64,000 nt of DNA from an uncultured Mesonia sp. (GCA_947499595.1 CANMOY010000007.1:62001-126000); one strand, 5' to 3'. Numbered from the stretch's first letter, positions 1-9,713 are shown. Translations and numbers: made by a program. The notes: a model not told the origin generated them from the sequence alone.

Positions 1-1
1 A

Positions 2-1159
2 GCTTATTTATATGACGAAGATGGAAATGAACTCATAGATTATATAAATTCTTGGGGTCCTATGATCTTAGGTCATGCGTATCCTCCAGTGGTAAACGCA
101 GTAATTGAGCGCACAAAAAAAGGAACTAGTTTTGGTACGCCAACAGAGATCGAAACTGAGATTGCTAAATTGGCAGTAGAAATGGTTCCCGGTATAGATC
201 AAATAAGAATGGTAAATAGTGGTACAGAGGCGTGTATGAGCGCCGTACGTCTTGCACGCGGATTTACCAAGAAAGATAAAATTATAAAATTTGCGGGTTG
301 TTATCACGGGCATAGCGATTCTTTTTTGATACAAGCCGGTAGTGGTGCGGTAACATTCGGTAGTCCTAATAGTCCTGGGGTAACCCAAGGCACAGCAAAA
401 GATACGCTTTTAGCCACTTATAATAATTTAGATAGCGTTGAAGCTTTAATCAACGCTAATAAAAATGAGATTGCTTGTATTATTTTAGAACCAGTTGCTG
501 GTAATATGGGGTGTATTCCTCCTCAAGAAGGTTTTCTAGAAGGCTTACGCAGTTTGTGTGACGATAACAATATCTTATTGATTTTTGATGAGGTGATGAC
601 TGGCTTTAGATTATCGGCTGGGGGGGTGCAAGAAAGAAAAAACATCTCTGCAGATATCGTTACCTTTGGTAAGGTAATTGGCGGTGGTTTGCCTGTTGGT
701 GCATTTGCAGCAAGACAGGAAATAATGAATCACTTAGCTCCCTTAGGTAGCGTTTATCAAGCTGGCACTTTGAGTGGAAATCCATTAGCTATGTCTGCTG
801 GTTTAGCTATGTTACAAAGCTTAAAAAACGAACCAGAAGTATTTAAACGTCTTGATGAAAAAACAGAATATTTACGAGATGGTTTATTTAAAGTGCTAGA
901 GCAAAACCATATTGATTTCACAATCAATCAATTTGGCTCTATGCTTTCAGTTCACTTTTCAAAAGAACCAGTAGTAGATTTTGATTCCGCTGCTAAAGCT
1001 AATAATGAGAACTTTAAAAAGTTTTTTCACGGCATGCTTGACGAAGGGGTTTATATTGCTCCAAGTGCTTTTGAGACTTGGTTTATAACCGATGCCCTAA
1101 CTTATGCAGATTTAGATAAAACTATTGCTGCCGCGGATAGCGTTACGGCCAACTGGTAA
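2..1159 (+). CDS. hemL: Glutamate-1-semialdehyde 2,1-aminomutase, 5' end cut by window
   Basis: PLP enzyme of the C5 haem pathway that converts glutamate-1-semialdehyde to 5-aminolevulinate in the cytosol. The reading frame is open from base 2: the residues before the first in-window ATG (62) read [20 protein letters not shown], which is normal HemL sequence, so the gene starts outside the window. About 385 residues are visible of a usual ~430. The PLP-binding lysine lies in [15 protein letters not shown] (Lys codon 671-673), preceded by the [10 protein letters not shown] segment. A strong terminator follows. Identification is secure; only the N-terminus is missing. Confidence 0.95.
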   Translation, partial: AYLYDEDGNELIDYINSWGPMILGHAYPPVVNAVIERTKKGTSFGTPTEIETEIAKLAVEMVPGIDQIRMVNSGTEACMSAVRLARGFTKKDKIIKFAGCYHGHSDSFLIQAGSGAVTFGSPNSPGVTQGTAKDTLLATYNNLDSVEALINANKNEIACIILEPVAGNMGCIPPQEGFLEGLRSLCDDNNILLIFDEVMTGFRLSAGGVQERKNISADIVTFGKVIGGGLPVGAFAARQEIMNHLAPLGSVYQAGTLSGNPLAMSAGLAMLQSLKNEPEVFKRLDEKTEYLRDGLFKVLEQNHIDFTINQFGSMLSVHFSKEPVVDFDSAAKANNENFKKFFHGMLDEGVYIAPSAFETWFITDALTYADLDKTIAAADSVTANW

Positions 1160-1226
1160 GGGTAGTTTACGGACCTTACCTCTATAGCTAAAGGGGAATT
1201 TGAAAAAACGAAGAGAAAATTAGTTT

Positions 1227-1266
1227 AAAAAATCAGCTGTAGTTATGATTACAGCTGATTTTTTTA
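1227..1266 (+). terminator. Rho-independent terminator after hemL
   Basis: AATCAGCTGTA (1231-1241) pairs with TACAGCTGATT (1250-1260). The stem is flanked by A and T runs, so it can act on both strands and may also end the convergent GH3-like gene. Confidence 0.85.
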
Positions 1267-1361
1267 TTCAAAAATTTAAATTTTAATAAAAAAAGTGTTT
1301 TTATATAGCTAATTCGAAAATCAAATTTTGCTTATGGCTTCAAATCAGTGATATTTTGTTT

Positions 1362-2882
1362 TTACAAACTATCGTTTATACGTAAAAGCTCCTCGATATA
1401 ATCACGTTTGTTTGATAATCTTGGTATTTTATGCTGGCCCCCTAATTTATTGTGCTGCTTACTCCAAGCGTAAAAAAGCTTTGGTTTAGCCGCGTGTAAA
1501 ACAAGTGGATTCAGTGTAACATTATTTTTCCGCTTAGCTTCATAATCGCTGTTTAGACGTTGTAATTCTAAGTCTAATTTAGCTTTAAAATTGGTTAAAC
1601 TATCTGGTAATTTATTAAATTCAATAATCCACTCATGGGCCCCTTGATCTTTACCTTTCATAAATACAGGGCCAGCGGTATAATCTACAATTTCGCAATG
1701 TAATTCTTGGCAAACGCGCTTTAATGCTGTCTCTGCATTTTCTATAATTAACTCTTCACCAAAAACATTAATATGATGCTTTGTACGGCCGGTCACTTTT
1801 ATTCGGTAGGGGGAAAGGGATGTGAATCTTACCGTGTCTCCTACTTTATAGCGCCATAAACCAGCATTGGTGGTAATTACCACCGCATAGTTCTTGTTTA
1901 GTTCAACCCCGTCAAGCGGAATAATTTTCTCGTTTGCTGTACCATATGTCTCCATAGGTATAAACTCATAAAAGATGCCATAATCTAGCATCAATAGTAA
2001 CTCTTTAGATTGATTTTGATCTTGTACCGCAAAGAAACCTTCAGAAGCATTGTAAATTTCATAATACCTGAATTGGTCTCTTGGTATTATGCTTTGGTAT
2101 TGTTGCATGTAGGGTTCAAAACTTACACCGCCGTGAAAATAAACTTCTAGATCAGGCCAAATATTGATTAAATTGGTTTCATCTTTATAAGACAAAACAC
2201 GATTAAGTAAAACCAGCATCCAAGAGGGAACGCCTGCTAAACTTGTTACATTTTCTTTTATTGTGCTTTTGACTGTAGCCAACATTTTGGCTTCAAAATT
2301 ACTCATTAAAGAAATTTCATTATTAGGTGTTGAGCTGTATGACGCCCAAAAAGGCATATTGTCTATTAAAATCGCCGATAAATCACCAAATGAAGTGCCG
2401 TTTTCTTTGTACAGTTCTTTACTTCCGCCTAAGCGTAGACTTTTTCCTGTAAATAGTTTAGAGTTCGGATTGTTGTTAAGATATAGACACAATAGATCTT
2501 TACTTCCTGCATAATGACAATCTTCTAAAGATTCTGAGCTCACAGGAATAAACTTGCTTTTTGCGTTAGTAGTACCACTAGATTTTGCAAACCATTTTAT
2601 AGGAGTAGGCCAAAATAGATTGTTCTCACCTCGTCTACTTCGCTCAATTAAAGGCTCGAATTCTTCATAAGTAATAATAGGAATACGCTCTTTAAATGTT
2701 TCATAGTTTTCTATTTCATTAAACCCATATTGTTCCCCTAAAACTGTATTTTTAGACTTTTGTACAAGATGGCTTAAAAGCTCGTGTTGTACTTCATTAG
2801 GATATTTTAAAAAAAGCTCCATCTGGTGAATTCTTTTTTTTAAAAACCATGAAGCTATAGAATTTACAATGGGAAAGGCCAT
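1362..2882 (-). CDS. GH3 auxin-responsive-promoter family protein (acyl-adenylating fold)
   Basis: About 506 residues, related to plant GH3 acyl-acid amido synthetases, which adenylate a carboxylate and join it to an amino acid. The bacterial substrates are not established. The adenylation-type motif FAKSSGTTNAKSKFIPVS, the YNASEGFFAVQD segment and the RYKVGDTVRF / VTGRTKHHINVFGEEL region are all present and in family order. The frame extends upstream to a TTG at 2933, but the ATG at 2882 (MAFPIVNSIASWFLKKRI) gives the usual family N-terminus and is chosen here. It is divergent from the DUF2797 gene, 74 bp away. The family is secure, the function is not. Confidence 0.85.
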   Translation of the reverse strand: MAFPIVNSIASWFLKKRIHQMELFLKYPNEVQHELLSHLVQKSKNTVLGEQYGFNEIENYETFKERIPIITYEEFEPLIERSRRGENNLFWPTPIKWFAKSSGTTNAKSKFIPVSSESLEDCHYAGSKDLLCLYLNNNPNSKLFTGKSLRLGGSKELYKENGTSFGDLSAILIDNMPFWASYSSTPNNEISLMSNFEAKMLATVKSTIKENVTSLAGVPSWMLVLLNRVLSYKDETNLINIWPDLEVYFHGGVSFEPYMQQYQSIIPRDQFRYYEIYNASEGFFAVQDQNQSKELLLMLDYGIFYEFIPMETYGTANEKIIPLDGVELNKNYAVVITTNAGLWRYKVGDTVRFTSLSPYRIKVTGRTKHHINVFGEELIIENAETALKRVCQELHCEIVDYTAGPVFMKGKDQGAHEWIIEFNKLPDSLTNFKAKLDLELQRLNSDYEAKRKNNVTLNPLVLHAAKPKLFYAWSKQHNKLGGQHKIPRLSNKRDYIEELLRINDSL

Positions 2883-2956
2883 GCAACGTGTCTTTTGTAT
2901 CGTGTTGTAAAAATAGGATTTTATACGAAACAATGAACATACTAAATTAAAATACT

Positions 2957-3751
2957 ATGCTAAGATTTGAAGGGGTACTACAAAAAATGCCTACTCATTT
3001 AAGAGATCAGGTTCATTATTATATGAATTTGGGGGTTGATTTAGTTCACTTTAATGAATTTTTAAACCGAGAAATTCAACTGCAATTTCTTAAATATGAA
3101 TGCTTAAATTGTGGTAAAGACAAAAAAATATTTAGACAAGGTTTTTGTTATGACTGTTTTTATGCCATACCTCAAGCAGGAGATTGGATAATGAAACCAG
3201 AACTCAGTAAAGCGCATTTAGATGAAGAAGATCGAGATTTGGAATACGAGAAAAAAGTGCAGCTACAGCCTCATATCGTTTATTTGGCAAATTCCTCAAA
3301 TGTAAAAGTGGGAGTCACTAGAAAAACTCAAGTACCTACACGGTGGATTGATCAGGGCGCACATGAAGCTTTAGAAATTCTAGAGGTGCCCAACCGATAT
3401 CTGGCAGGAATCGCTGAAGTGGCTTTAAAAGAACATGTGGCCGACAAGACGAATTGGCGAACCATGCTTAAAAATGAAATCGAAGATGTTAATTTAGAAG
3501 TAACTAGAGATCAATTAAAGCAGTATTTACCTCAAGAAGTACTTCCTTATTTTTTAGATGCTAAAACTGAAACAAATATTAAATTTCCGGTATTGGCGTA
3601 TCCAAAGAAATTAAAAAGTTTAAACTTAGAAAAGAAACAGCATTTCACTGGTAAACTGGTGGGAATTAAAGGGCAGTATTTAATATTTGAAGATTATACT
3701 GTTTTTAACGTGCGAAGCAATGAAGGCCTTTATGTGAGTTTGGAAGTTTAA
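2957..3751 (+). CDS. DUF2797 family protein with Cys-rich zinc-ribbon-like segment
   Basis: 264 residues. Near residue 50 there is a four-cysteine cluster (CLNCGKDKKIFRQGFCYDCF), two CxxC pairs typical of a zinc site. The following segment HIVYLANSSNVKVGVTRKTQVPTRWIDQGA resembles a GIY-YIG-like fold, and this combination is characteristic of DUF2797. No catalytic role has been established for the family. It is divergent from the GH3-like gene, and its 3' end faces rpsU. The start codon is the only ATG that keeps the conserved N-terminus. Confidence 0.8.
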   Translation: MLRFEGVLQKMPTHLRDQVHYYMNLGVDLVHFNEFLNREIQLQFLKYECLNCGKDKKIFRQGFCYDCFYAIPQAGDWIMKPELSKAHLDEEDRDLEYEKKVQLQPHIVYLANSSNVKVGVTRKTQVPTRWIDQGAHEALEILEVPNRYLAGIAEVALKEHVADKTNWRTMLKNEIEDVNLEVTRDQLKQYLPQEVLPYFLDAKTETNIKFPVLAYPKKLKSLNLEKKQHFTGKLVGIKGQYLIFEDYTVFNVRSNEGLYVSLEV

Positions 3752-3765
3752 AAAGGATATTCAAC

Positions 3766-3797
3766 AGAAAAAGCGTTCTTTTCTACAAAGAACGCTT
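3766..3797 (-). terminator. Terminator of rpsU
   Basis: AAGCGTTCTTT (3771-3781) pairs perfectly with AAAGAACGCTT (3787-3797). Read on the minus strand, the stem is followed by a U run (the A run at 3767-3772 on plus). Confidence 0.8.
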
Positions 3798-3828
3798 AGT
3801 TATACTTAAAAAACGGATAAATATCTGT

Positions 3829-4023
3829 TTATATATCTTCTTGATCTCTCAAATGCTGGATGTAAGCCGCTTTTTGCAGTTGCTTTCGCTTAGCAATAGA
3901 AGGCTTAGTATAATACTTATTATCCCTTAATATTTGAAGGGTTTTGGTGTCACGATATTTTCTTTTTAAACGCTTTAACGCACGCTCAATTTTTTCTCCG
4001 TCTTTTACTTTTACAATTAGCAT
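3829..4023 (-). CDS. rpsU: 30S ribosomal protein bS21
   Basis: 64 residues, basic and helical, with the bS21 start MLIVKVKDGEKIERALKRLK and the RRK-type core KRKYRDTKTLQILRDNKYYTKPS. It is a small-subunit protein near the 3' end of 16S rRNA and is involved in mRNA engagement. Bacteroidetes S21 is normally of this length. It lies downstream of the sigma factor gene on the same strand, 234 bp away, with its own consensus promoter and terminator, so it is likely a separate transcript. Confidence 0.95.
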   Translation of the reverse strand: MLIVKVKDGEKIERALKRLKRKYRDTKTLQILRDNKYYTKPSIAKRKQLQKAAYIQHLRDQEDI

Positions 4024-4081
4024 ATAAGATAGTTTAAATTTTTTTATTCAATATGGCGGTACTTTTTCAGTTACCAGGCTG

Positions 4082-4110
4082 CAAAGATAAAAATAAAAAG
4101 TGATAAACAA
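4082..4110 (-). promoter_or_regulatory. Bacteroidetes-type promoter for rpsU
   Basis: On the minus strand TTG (plus 4108-4110) is followed after 18 bp by TATCTTTG (plus 4082-4089), an exact match to TTG-N17-23-TAnnTTTG. The predicted transcript starts about 50 nt before the rpsU ATG. Confidence 0.75.
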
Positions 4111-4257
4111 ATAGAAACACGTAAAATTAATGAATAAATTTTGATGCAATTTTCGCTATTTGTGGGGATTAGGTTACTACTAATTAGGAGGTGATTGGAT
4201 TTTGTTTGAGGAATTTACTTGTTTAAATCATTTAGTCAATTATGATTTGGTATGATT

Positions 4258-5121
4258 TCAACCCAAATAGTTTTTAAGCATTTTGTTCTTAGAGCTATCT
4301 TTTAATTTTCGTATTGCTTTTTCTCTAATTTGCCTAACTCTTTCTCGAGTTAAATCAAAAATTTCACCGATTTCTTCTAGAGACATTGGGCGCTGACCGT
4401 TTAATCCAAAAAAAAGTTTTAAAATATCAGCTTCTCTAGGTGGTAAGGTTTCTAATACCCGTGCGATTTCTATACTTAAAGAATCTTGCATTAGGTTTTG
4501 ATCGGGAAAAGGTGATTCTTCGTGGTTCACCACGTCGTATAGGCTAGAGGTTTCACCATCTTTTAGTGGTGCATCCATAGAAAGATGTTTGCCAGAATTT
4601 TCTAAGGCCTGTTTTACCATTGCGATATTTAAATCCAGTTCCTTTGCTATTTCTTCGGGGGTAGGAGGCCGCTGATTGTTTTGTTCTAACTGGGCATAAG
4701 CTTTATTAATCTTATTTAAGGTTCCTATTTTATTTAGAGGTAAGCGCACAATACGCGATTGCTCGGCGAGTGCCTGCAAAATAGATTGCCTAATCCACCA
4801 AACTGCGTATGATATAAACTTGAAACCACGGGTCTCATCAAATCGCTTAGCGGCCTTTACGAGACCTAAATTACCTTCATTAATTAAATCTGGTAGCGTA
4901 AGACCTTGATTTTGATATTGCTTCGCTACCGATACTACAAATCTTAGGTTGGCTGTTGTTAATTTTTCAAGGGCAGCTTGGTCACCTTGTTTAATGCGTT
5001 GTGCTAGTTCTACTTCTTCTTCGGCCGTGATTAAGTCTACTTTACTAATATCTTGCAAATACTTGTCTAGAGAAACAGATTCTCTATTGGTAAGCTGCTT
5101 GGTTATTTTTAACTGTCTCAT
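4258..5121 (-). CDS. rpoD: Primary RNA polymerase sigma factor (RpoD/SigA, short Bacteroidetes form)
   Basis: 287 residues. Region 1.2 ([20 protein letters not shown]) is followed by region 2 with [13 protein letters not shown] and the -10-binding helix [15 protein letters not shown]. Region 3 and region 4 come next, the latter with the helix-turn-helix [19 protein letters not shown]. The long region 1.1 and non-conserved insert of E. coli sigma-70 are absent, as is normal for this phylum, whose primary sigma recognises TAnnTTTG/TTG promoters. It lies 40 bp downstream of the AsmA-like gene, so read-through from there is possible. Confidence 0.95.
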   Translation of the reverse strand: MRQLKITKQLTNRESVSLDKYLQDISKVDLITAEEEVELAQRIKQGDQAALEKLTTANLRFVVSVAKQYQNQGLTLPDLINEGNLGLVKAAKRFDETRGFKFISYAVWWIRQSILQALAEQSRIVRLPLNKIGTLNKINKAYAQLEQNNQRPPTPEEIAKELDLNIAMVKQALENSGKHLSMDAPLKDGETSSLYDVVNHEESPFPDQNLMQDSLSIEIARVLETLPPREADILKLFFGLNGQRPMSLEEIGEIFDLTRERVRQIREKAIRKLKDSSKNKMLKNYLG

Positions 5122-5161
5122 AATTTATTGGCCTAGAACAGCGTAATTTAATAAAAGAATT

Positions 5162-7801
5162 TTAATTCTCTTGATTATTTTTCTTTTTCTTACCCTTTAA
5201 TATGTCTTTTATTAAATCGCCAGCTTTTTCTTTAATTTCCTCCTCTTTTGTTTTTTCTGGCGAGGTTTGCGAGCTGTTTGTGCTGTCTTTTTCTTTTTGA
5301 TTCCCCTTAATTAGATCTGTAATTTTATCTTTCGCTTCGTTGATTACATCATCTTTCTTAGCATCTATAATTTGCTGACTTAAGTTCTTAACAGCAGTTT
5401 TAGTTTCTACCTGAACTTTTGGAGAGGTAAAACTACCCCCTATTTGAACTGGAAGTTTTACTTTGGTTTCGTTTAAATTATGTTCGGTTAAAGAGGCTAG
5501 TCCACCAGCGATTTCCTTACCTAGGTATTTCGCAGGCAAATCAATTTGTAATTGATAATTCATTTCATTGCTCAAACTGTGAGTTCCCTGTGCTTTTATA
5601 AGTATATCTTTTAGTTTTAATTCAAAGGGTTTTACCAATACTTGACCATTGTTAAACTCAAATTGTGTGGTTAAATTGTTTAAGTTTAGTTTTGTGAAAT
5701 CTAAAAAGTCTAGTCTAGCGTTTAATTTTGATAGTAAGGGCAAATTGCTTTCTTGAACTTGCGCTTGTAAAATTTGCGCTAAAGCACTTCCGTCAAGGCT
5801 GCTTAAAATAGGCGTAAAATCACTTGTAAGTGCACCATTTAATTTTAATTGAGTAGTTAAAGTTCCTTCCAAGGCCTGAACAATAGGAGCGAATTGTTTA
5901 AACAATTCTAAACCAGCAAAAGACTCGGCTATACCTATTCTCTCTAATTGAATATCCATATCAAACGCCGGTGTATCGGCTTGGGTAGAAACACTCCCGC
6001 CAAGGTTAATCTGCCCACCAAAAATAGAGGCCTTAACCTGTTTAAGTTCGGCTTTCTCGTCCTTTATGTTTAAAGACCCGTTTACGTTTTTTAATTTTAA
6101 ATTGTCATAAACTAAATTGTTGACTGTGAAATTAAGGTTAGCATCTAAAAAAGAAGGTATTTTTATGGCATCTTGCGTTTTGTTAACACGGGTTGGGGCG
6201 GCTTGTTTTTCTTCTTCTTTTACGGATTTATTTTCAGGAAGCTTAAAATCTTCGAGCACAAAATTGTTAGAGGCTATTGTAAAATCTCCTTTTAATTGCT
6301 GATTGGTAAATAGGAAACCTAATAAATTTTCAATTTTACCTTTGGCGTTTAAATCGGTTTTACCAGTAGTTAATTCTAATTCATTTAAGTTTACAATCCC
6401 TGGGTTAAAATTTATACCCGCTTTTTTTATGGCGATTTTATTGGGAAGCTCAGGAGAAGAGTACTCAAAATTTTGCAATAGCAGCTTTCCTTTACTTTTT
6501 ATATTTTCATAATGCTCTTTCTCTATATCGTTCATAGCAAAAGCTAAACTTAAATCAGTTTCTACTAGTCCGTTAAGCTTTTGTTCTAGTTCGATTGGGT
6601 AGGCCTTCTCGATATTGGCTAAATTTATTTTTCCTGCCAATTGTGTGTTCACCAACATATTGGTCATAATGTTTTTGAATGTACCCGATGCAGCAAACCG
6701 ATCCTGATCTATTCTAAAATTTAATTTTTCAAGATTTAAGTAGGTGTCGTCTAATTTACCGGTGTCATTTTTTAAATTGGCGGTAATGCTTATATCATCA
6801 ACACCCTTTGGTAAGTCAGGATATTTAAACGATGCGTTATCACTAGCAACCCGAATATCTATTTGGGGTATAAGTTCATCGTTTATTATTCCTTTAATTT
6901 CTCCGTTAATAGAGAAGTCTCCAGTAGTTTTTACTTGATCAAGGTTTTTTGCATAGCTTTCAGGAATTACGGCTAAAAAGTTCTTAAAATCAGAGGTAGG
7001 TGTTTTAAAAGTGAGATCAATTTCACTATCCTTATCGTTTACCTGGAAAAACCCGTCAAATGAAAGTGGTAGTTGATTTATTAAAGCTTCATTTTCGAGG
7101 AAGCTATAGCGCTGCTTGGCTAGATCTAATTTAAATAGGGCATCAAGTGCGAGTTTATTTTTGTCTAGATATTTCTCCTTATCGAGCTCTAAAGAAATTA
7201 AAGTATTGGTTTGAGTGTCTAAATTGGTGATATCATTTTTAAAATCTCCCGACCCCGTGTGGTTAAACTCTTCTAGACGAAACAAAATATTGCTAGATTC
7301 GTCTAAGTATGAGATGATTGACTGGTTGATACTGTAATTTTGTAGGTCTAAGCTCAACGCCTGATTATTATTTGTGTCTGTCTTTGAATTTGTTTGGCTC
7401 GGTTTAGCGATATCATAATTAGCACGTCCTAAGCTATCTACTTTTATATTAATGAAGGCTTGGTCTGCGGTGAATTGAGTGATGCTAATAGGGTTTTCTC
7501 CTGAAGCAAATAACTGCATAATACCCATACTTAACCCGATGCTTTTTACCGCTGCTAAGGTATCACCGTCAAATGGTTCTTGGTTAATTACGCTTAAATT
7601 TTGCAATTGTACGTGCGCATTAGGAAAGTCTCTGTATAAACTAAGGTCTAGTTTTTCCCAATTAACTTGTGCAGTTAAATTGTTATTTACTGATTTTTTT
7701 ATAGCCCTTTCAATAGGTCCCTTAAAGATTATCGGGGCAAGCAGAATTAAAATAAGTAAAACACCTATGGTGATCGCGAAAATTTTTATTGCTTTTTTCA
7801 T
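5162..7801 (-). CDS. AsmA family envelope protein
   Basis: 879 residues. There is one N-terminal membrane segment (KKAIKIFAITIGVLLILILLA, residues 2-22), then a long beta-rich periplasmic body with the AsmA pattern: the early NLTAQVNWEKLDLSLYRDFPN segment and the C-terminal FNNGQVLVKPFELKLKDILI segment. The C-terminus is a charged low-complexity tail (Lys/Glu-rich, about the last 70 residues). AsmA proteins are linked to outer-membrane assembly and phospholipid transport between membranes. Its ATG overlaps the TGA of the upstream transporter gene by 4 bp (ATGA), so translation is likely coupled. Confidence 0.85.
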   Translation of the reverse strand: MKKAIKIFAITIGVLLILILLAPIIFKGPIERAIKKSVNNNLTAQVNWEKLDLSLYRDFPNAHVQLQNLSVINQEPFDGDTLAAVKSIGLSMGIMQLFASGENPISITQFTADQAFINIKVDSLGRANYDIAKPSQTNSKTDTNNNQALSLDLQNYSINQSIISYLDESSNILFRLEEFNHTGSGDFKNDITNLDTQTNTLISLELDKEKYLDKNKLALDALFKLDLAKQRYSFLENEALINQLPLSFDGFFQVNDKDSEIDLTFKTPTSDFKNFLAVIPESYAKNLDQVKTTGDFSINGEIKGIINDELIPQIDIRVASDNASFKYPDLPKGVDDISITANLKNDTGKLDDTYLNLEKLNFRIDQDRFAASGTFKNIMTNMLVNTQLAGKINLANIEKAYPIELEQKLNGLVETDLSLAFAMNDIEKEHYENIKSKGKLLLQNFEYSSPELPNKIAIKKAGINFNPGIVNLNELELTTGKTDLNAKGKIENLLGFLFTNQQLKGDFTIASNNFVLEDFKLPENKSVKEEEKQAAPTRVNKTQDAIKIPSFLDANLNFTVNNLVYDNLKLKNVNGSLNIKDEKAELKQVKASIFGGQINLGGSVSTQADTPAFDMDIQLERIGIAESFAGLELFKQFAPIVQALEGTLTTQLKLNGALTSDFTPILSSLDGSALAQILQAQVQESNLPLLSKLNARLDFLDFTKLNLNNLTTQFEFNNGQVLVKPFELKLKDILIKAQGTHSLSNEMNYQLQIDLPAKYLGKEIAGGLASLTEHNLNETKVKLPVQIGGSFTSPKVQVETKTAVKNLSQQIIDAKKDDVINEAKDKITDLIKGNQKEKDSTNSSQTSPEKTKEEEIKEKAGDLIKDILKGKKKKNNQEN

Positions 7802-8493
7802 ATATAATCTATATTTAATTCTTGTTGGGGTTTTAATTTAAATTTTTTTCTAAAAAGGTATACACCTAAGTATAAAAATGGGGTGTCAATAGCAGCTATA
7901 AGAACTTTGAACAAAAATCCACTGACTAGGAGGCCGCCAAAAAGTTCCCAAGATATTTCTTTAAAAACGCAGAGCAAAAATACAACCGTAAAAGTATCGA
8001 TAAATTGAGAAAAAAAAGTTGAAAAATTGTTTCGTAACCAAAGATGTTTGCCCTTCGTTTTTCTTTTCCAGAAATGGTATAGCTGTATATCTACCAATTG
8101 GGCAATTAAATAGGCGCTCATAGAGGCAAAAACGGCTAAGGTTGTGGCTCCAAATACCTTTTGAAATAAATCATCATCTATAGGCGACCACTGGGTCGCC
8201 GGAACGACGCTAGCCGTAAAGATAATTAAAAGTGAAAATACCGATGCAAACATCCCCGAAATTACTACTTGGTTGGCCTTCTTTTTACCGTAGATCTCAC
8301 TAATTAAATCGGTTATTAAAAAAGTGACGGGATAGGGTAAAACTCCTACTGATATTTCAAAGGTATGCCAACCAAAAAAATCCCAGTAAAAAAACTTTTT
8401 AAATATTAAATTGCTTGCTACTAACGCGGCGATAAACAAAGCACCCAACCTTAGGTATATTTTATAAGCTAATGGATTAAAACTCGGTTTCAA
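7798..8493 (-). CDS. yhhQ: Queuosine precursor transporter (YhhQ/QPTR family)
   Basis: 231 residues with about six membrane segments. Family hallmarks are the segment around YPVTFLITDLISEIYGKKKA (residues ~54-73) and the later FWKRKTKGKHLWLRNNFSTF region. The family imports queuosine precursors such as preQ0/preQ1 for tRNA modification. The start is TTG at 8493, since there is no in-frame ATG before the first membrane helix. No preQ1-like aptamer was recognised upstream. It is the first gene of a unit with the asmA-like gene, overlapping by 4 bp. Confidence 0.88.
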   Translation of the reverse strand: MKPSFNPLAYKIYLRLGALFIAALVASNLIFKKFFYWDFFGWHTFEISVGVLPYPVTFLITDLISEIYGKKKANQVVISGMFASVFSLLIIFTASVVPATQWSPIDDDLFQKVFGATTLAVFASMSAYLIAQLVDIQLYHFWKRKTKGKHLWLRNNFSTFFSQFIDTFTVVFLLCVFKEISWELFGGLLVSGFLFKVLIAAIDTPFLYLGVYLFRKKFKLKPQQELNIDYI

Positions 8494-8539
8494 TAAAATA
8501 ATAATTGTTAATACTCTTCGTCACAAATGTAGCTATATG

Positions 8540-8547
8540 TAAATTTG
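8540..8547 (+). promoter_or_regulatory. Probable -7 element for the folK-dNK gene
   Basis: TAAATTTG is an exact TAnnTTTG match about 48 nt before the TTG start at 8595. No well-placed TTG -33 element was found. A second match, TACATTTG (plus 8524-8531), points the other way toward the transporter gene. Confidence 0.45.
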
Positions 8548-8594
8548 TTTTACTTAATTTGCTGTGAAATTGTAGAACTTAGCCTGTTAATTTT

Positions 8595-9713
8595 TTGAAA
8601 AATATAGCCTCATCCTACATCGCTCTGGGTAGTAACGCCCCTGATAAATTGCATTTTCTTCAACTTGCCCTAAATCAGATTCATCTAGAGGTGGGTACTA
8701 TTGCTACCTGTTCATCACTTTATGCTACGCAAGCACAAGGGTTTTTGGGTGATGACTTTTTAAATCTGGTGATCCAGGTGCAAACGCGACTTTCTCCAGA
8801 AGAGTTACTTGATGCCTTGTTGAGGATCGAAAAGAAACTGGGTAGAGTTCGTGAAGGCGATTTTTTTTCAAATAGAACTATCGATTTAGATATTTTATTT
8901 TTTGAAGATGAAGTGATTCATAGTAAACATCTAAATGTGCCGCATTTGCAATTGCATAAACGCAATTTTGTACTGTATCCCTTAAACGAAATTGCGCCTG
9001 ATTTTGTTCACCCTGAACTCAAAAAATCCGTAAAGCAAATGTATGCCGAGTTGGAGAGTTTACCCATTAAAAAAATAGATACCGTTTTAGACCAGCCTCA
9101 ATTACCAGCTAACAAACGCAATTATTTAGCCATAGAAGGAAATATAGGAGCAGGAAAAACAAGTTTAGCTACCATGATTGCACAAGATTATGGGGCAAAA
9201 TTAATTCCAGAACGCTTTAAAGATAACCCTTTTTTACCTAAATTTTATAAAGATCAAGCGCGCTATGCATTCCCTCTAGAAATGTCATTTTTAGCCGATC
9301 GGTATCAACAATTATTAGATGATATTGGGCAATATGATTTGTTTTCTGATTTTATGGTGGCCGATTACGATGTATACAAATCGCTAATTTTCGCCAAAGT
9401 CACTCTTCAAGAAGAAGAGTATGCTTTGTATAAAAAGCTGTTTGATATAATGTACAAAGATTTAGCCAAGCCAGATTTGTATGTGTATCTGTACCAAAAT
9501 ACCGAGCGCTTAATGCAAAATATTAAAAAACGGGGCAGAACTTATGAACAAAATATTCCCCAGGATTATCTAGAGAAAATTAATCAAGGATATTTAGGGT
9601 TTATAAAAAATCAGCATCATCTAAATGTGAAAATTATAGATATTTCTAAGTATGATTTTGTACAGAATAGAGCCGATTATTTGGCGTTGCTAGAACAAAT
9701 AGCATCGGCATAA
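8595..9713 (+). CDS. folK: Fusion: HPPK (FolK) + deoxynucleoside kinase
   Basis: 372 residues. Residues 1-165 are 6-hydroxymethyl-dihydropterin pyrophosphokinase of folate synthesis, with the YIALGSN start, FLN..IQV strand and RTIDLDILFF metal motif. Residues 176-372 are a deoxynucleoside kinase domain with P-loop GNIGAGKTS (182-190) and lid KRGRTYEQ. The start codon is TTG at 8595; the next Met is far inside the domain. In the kinase half, the position where a related enzyme in this window (39987-40601) has DRT reads ADY (residues 256-258), so the usual D/E-R-S/T motif is missing. The Glu near the sugar-binding site (PERF) is kept. The fusion joins folate and dNTP supply in one protein. Confidence 0.9.
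   Translation: MKNIASSYIALGSNAPDKLHFLQLALNQIHLEVGTIATCSSLYATQAQGFLGDDFLNLVIQVQTRLSPEELLDALLRIEKKLGRVREGDFFSNRTIDLDILFFEDEVIHSKHLNVPHLQLHKRNFVLYPLNEIAPDFVHPELKKSVKQMYAELESLPIKKIDTVLDQPQLPANKRNYLAIEGNIGAGKTSLATMIAQDYGAKLIPERFKDNPFLPKFYKDQARYAFPLEMSFLADRYQQLLDDIGQYDLFSDFMVADYDVYKSLIFAKVTLQEEEYALYKKLFDIMYKDLAKPDLYVYLYQNTERLMQNIKKRGRTYEQNIPQDYLEKINQGYLGFIKNQHHLNVKIIDISKYDFVQNRADYLALLEQIASA

Noticed and set aside
2883-2933. TTG start that would lengthen the GH3-like protein by 17 residues
   Set aside because: The ATG at 2882 gives the usual N-terminus and leaves a normal divergent promoter region.
8494-8594. preQ1 riboswitch before the queuosine-precursor transporter
   Set aside because: No short pseudoknot with the characteristic A-rich tail was found in the 100-bp leader region.
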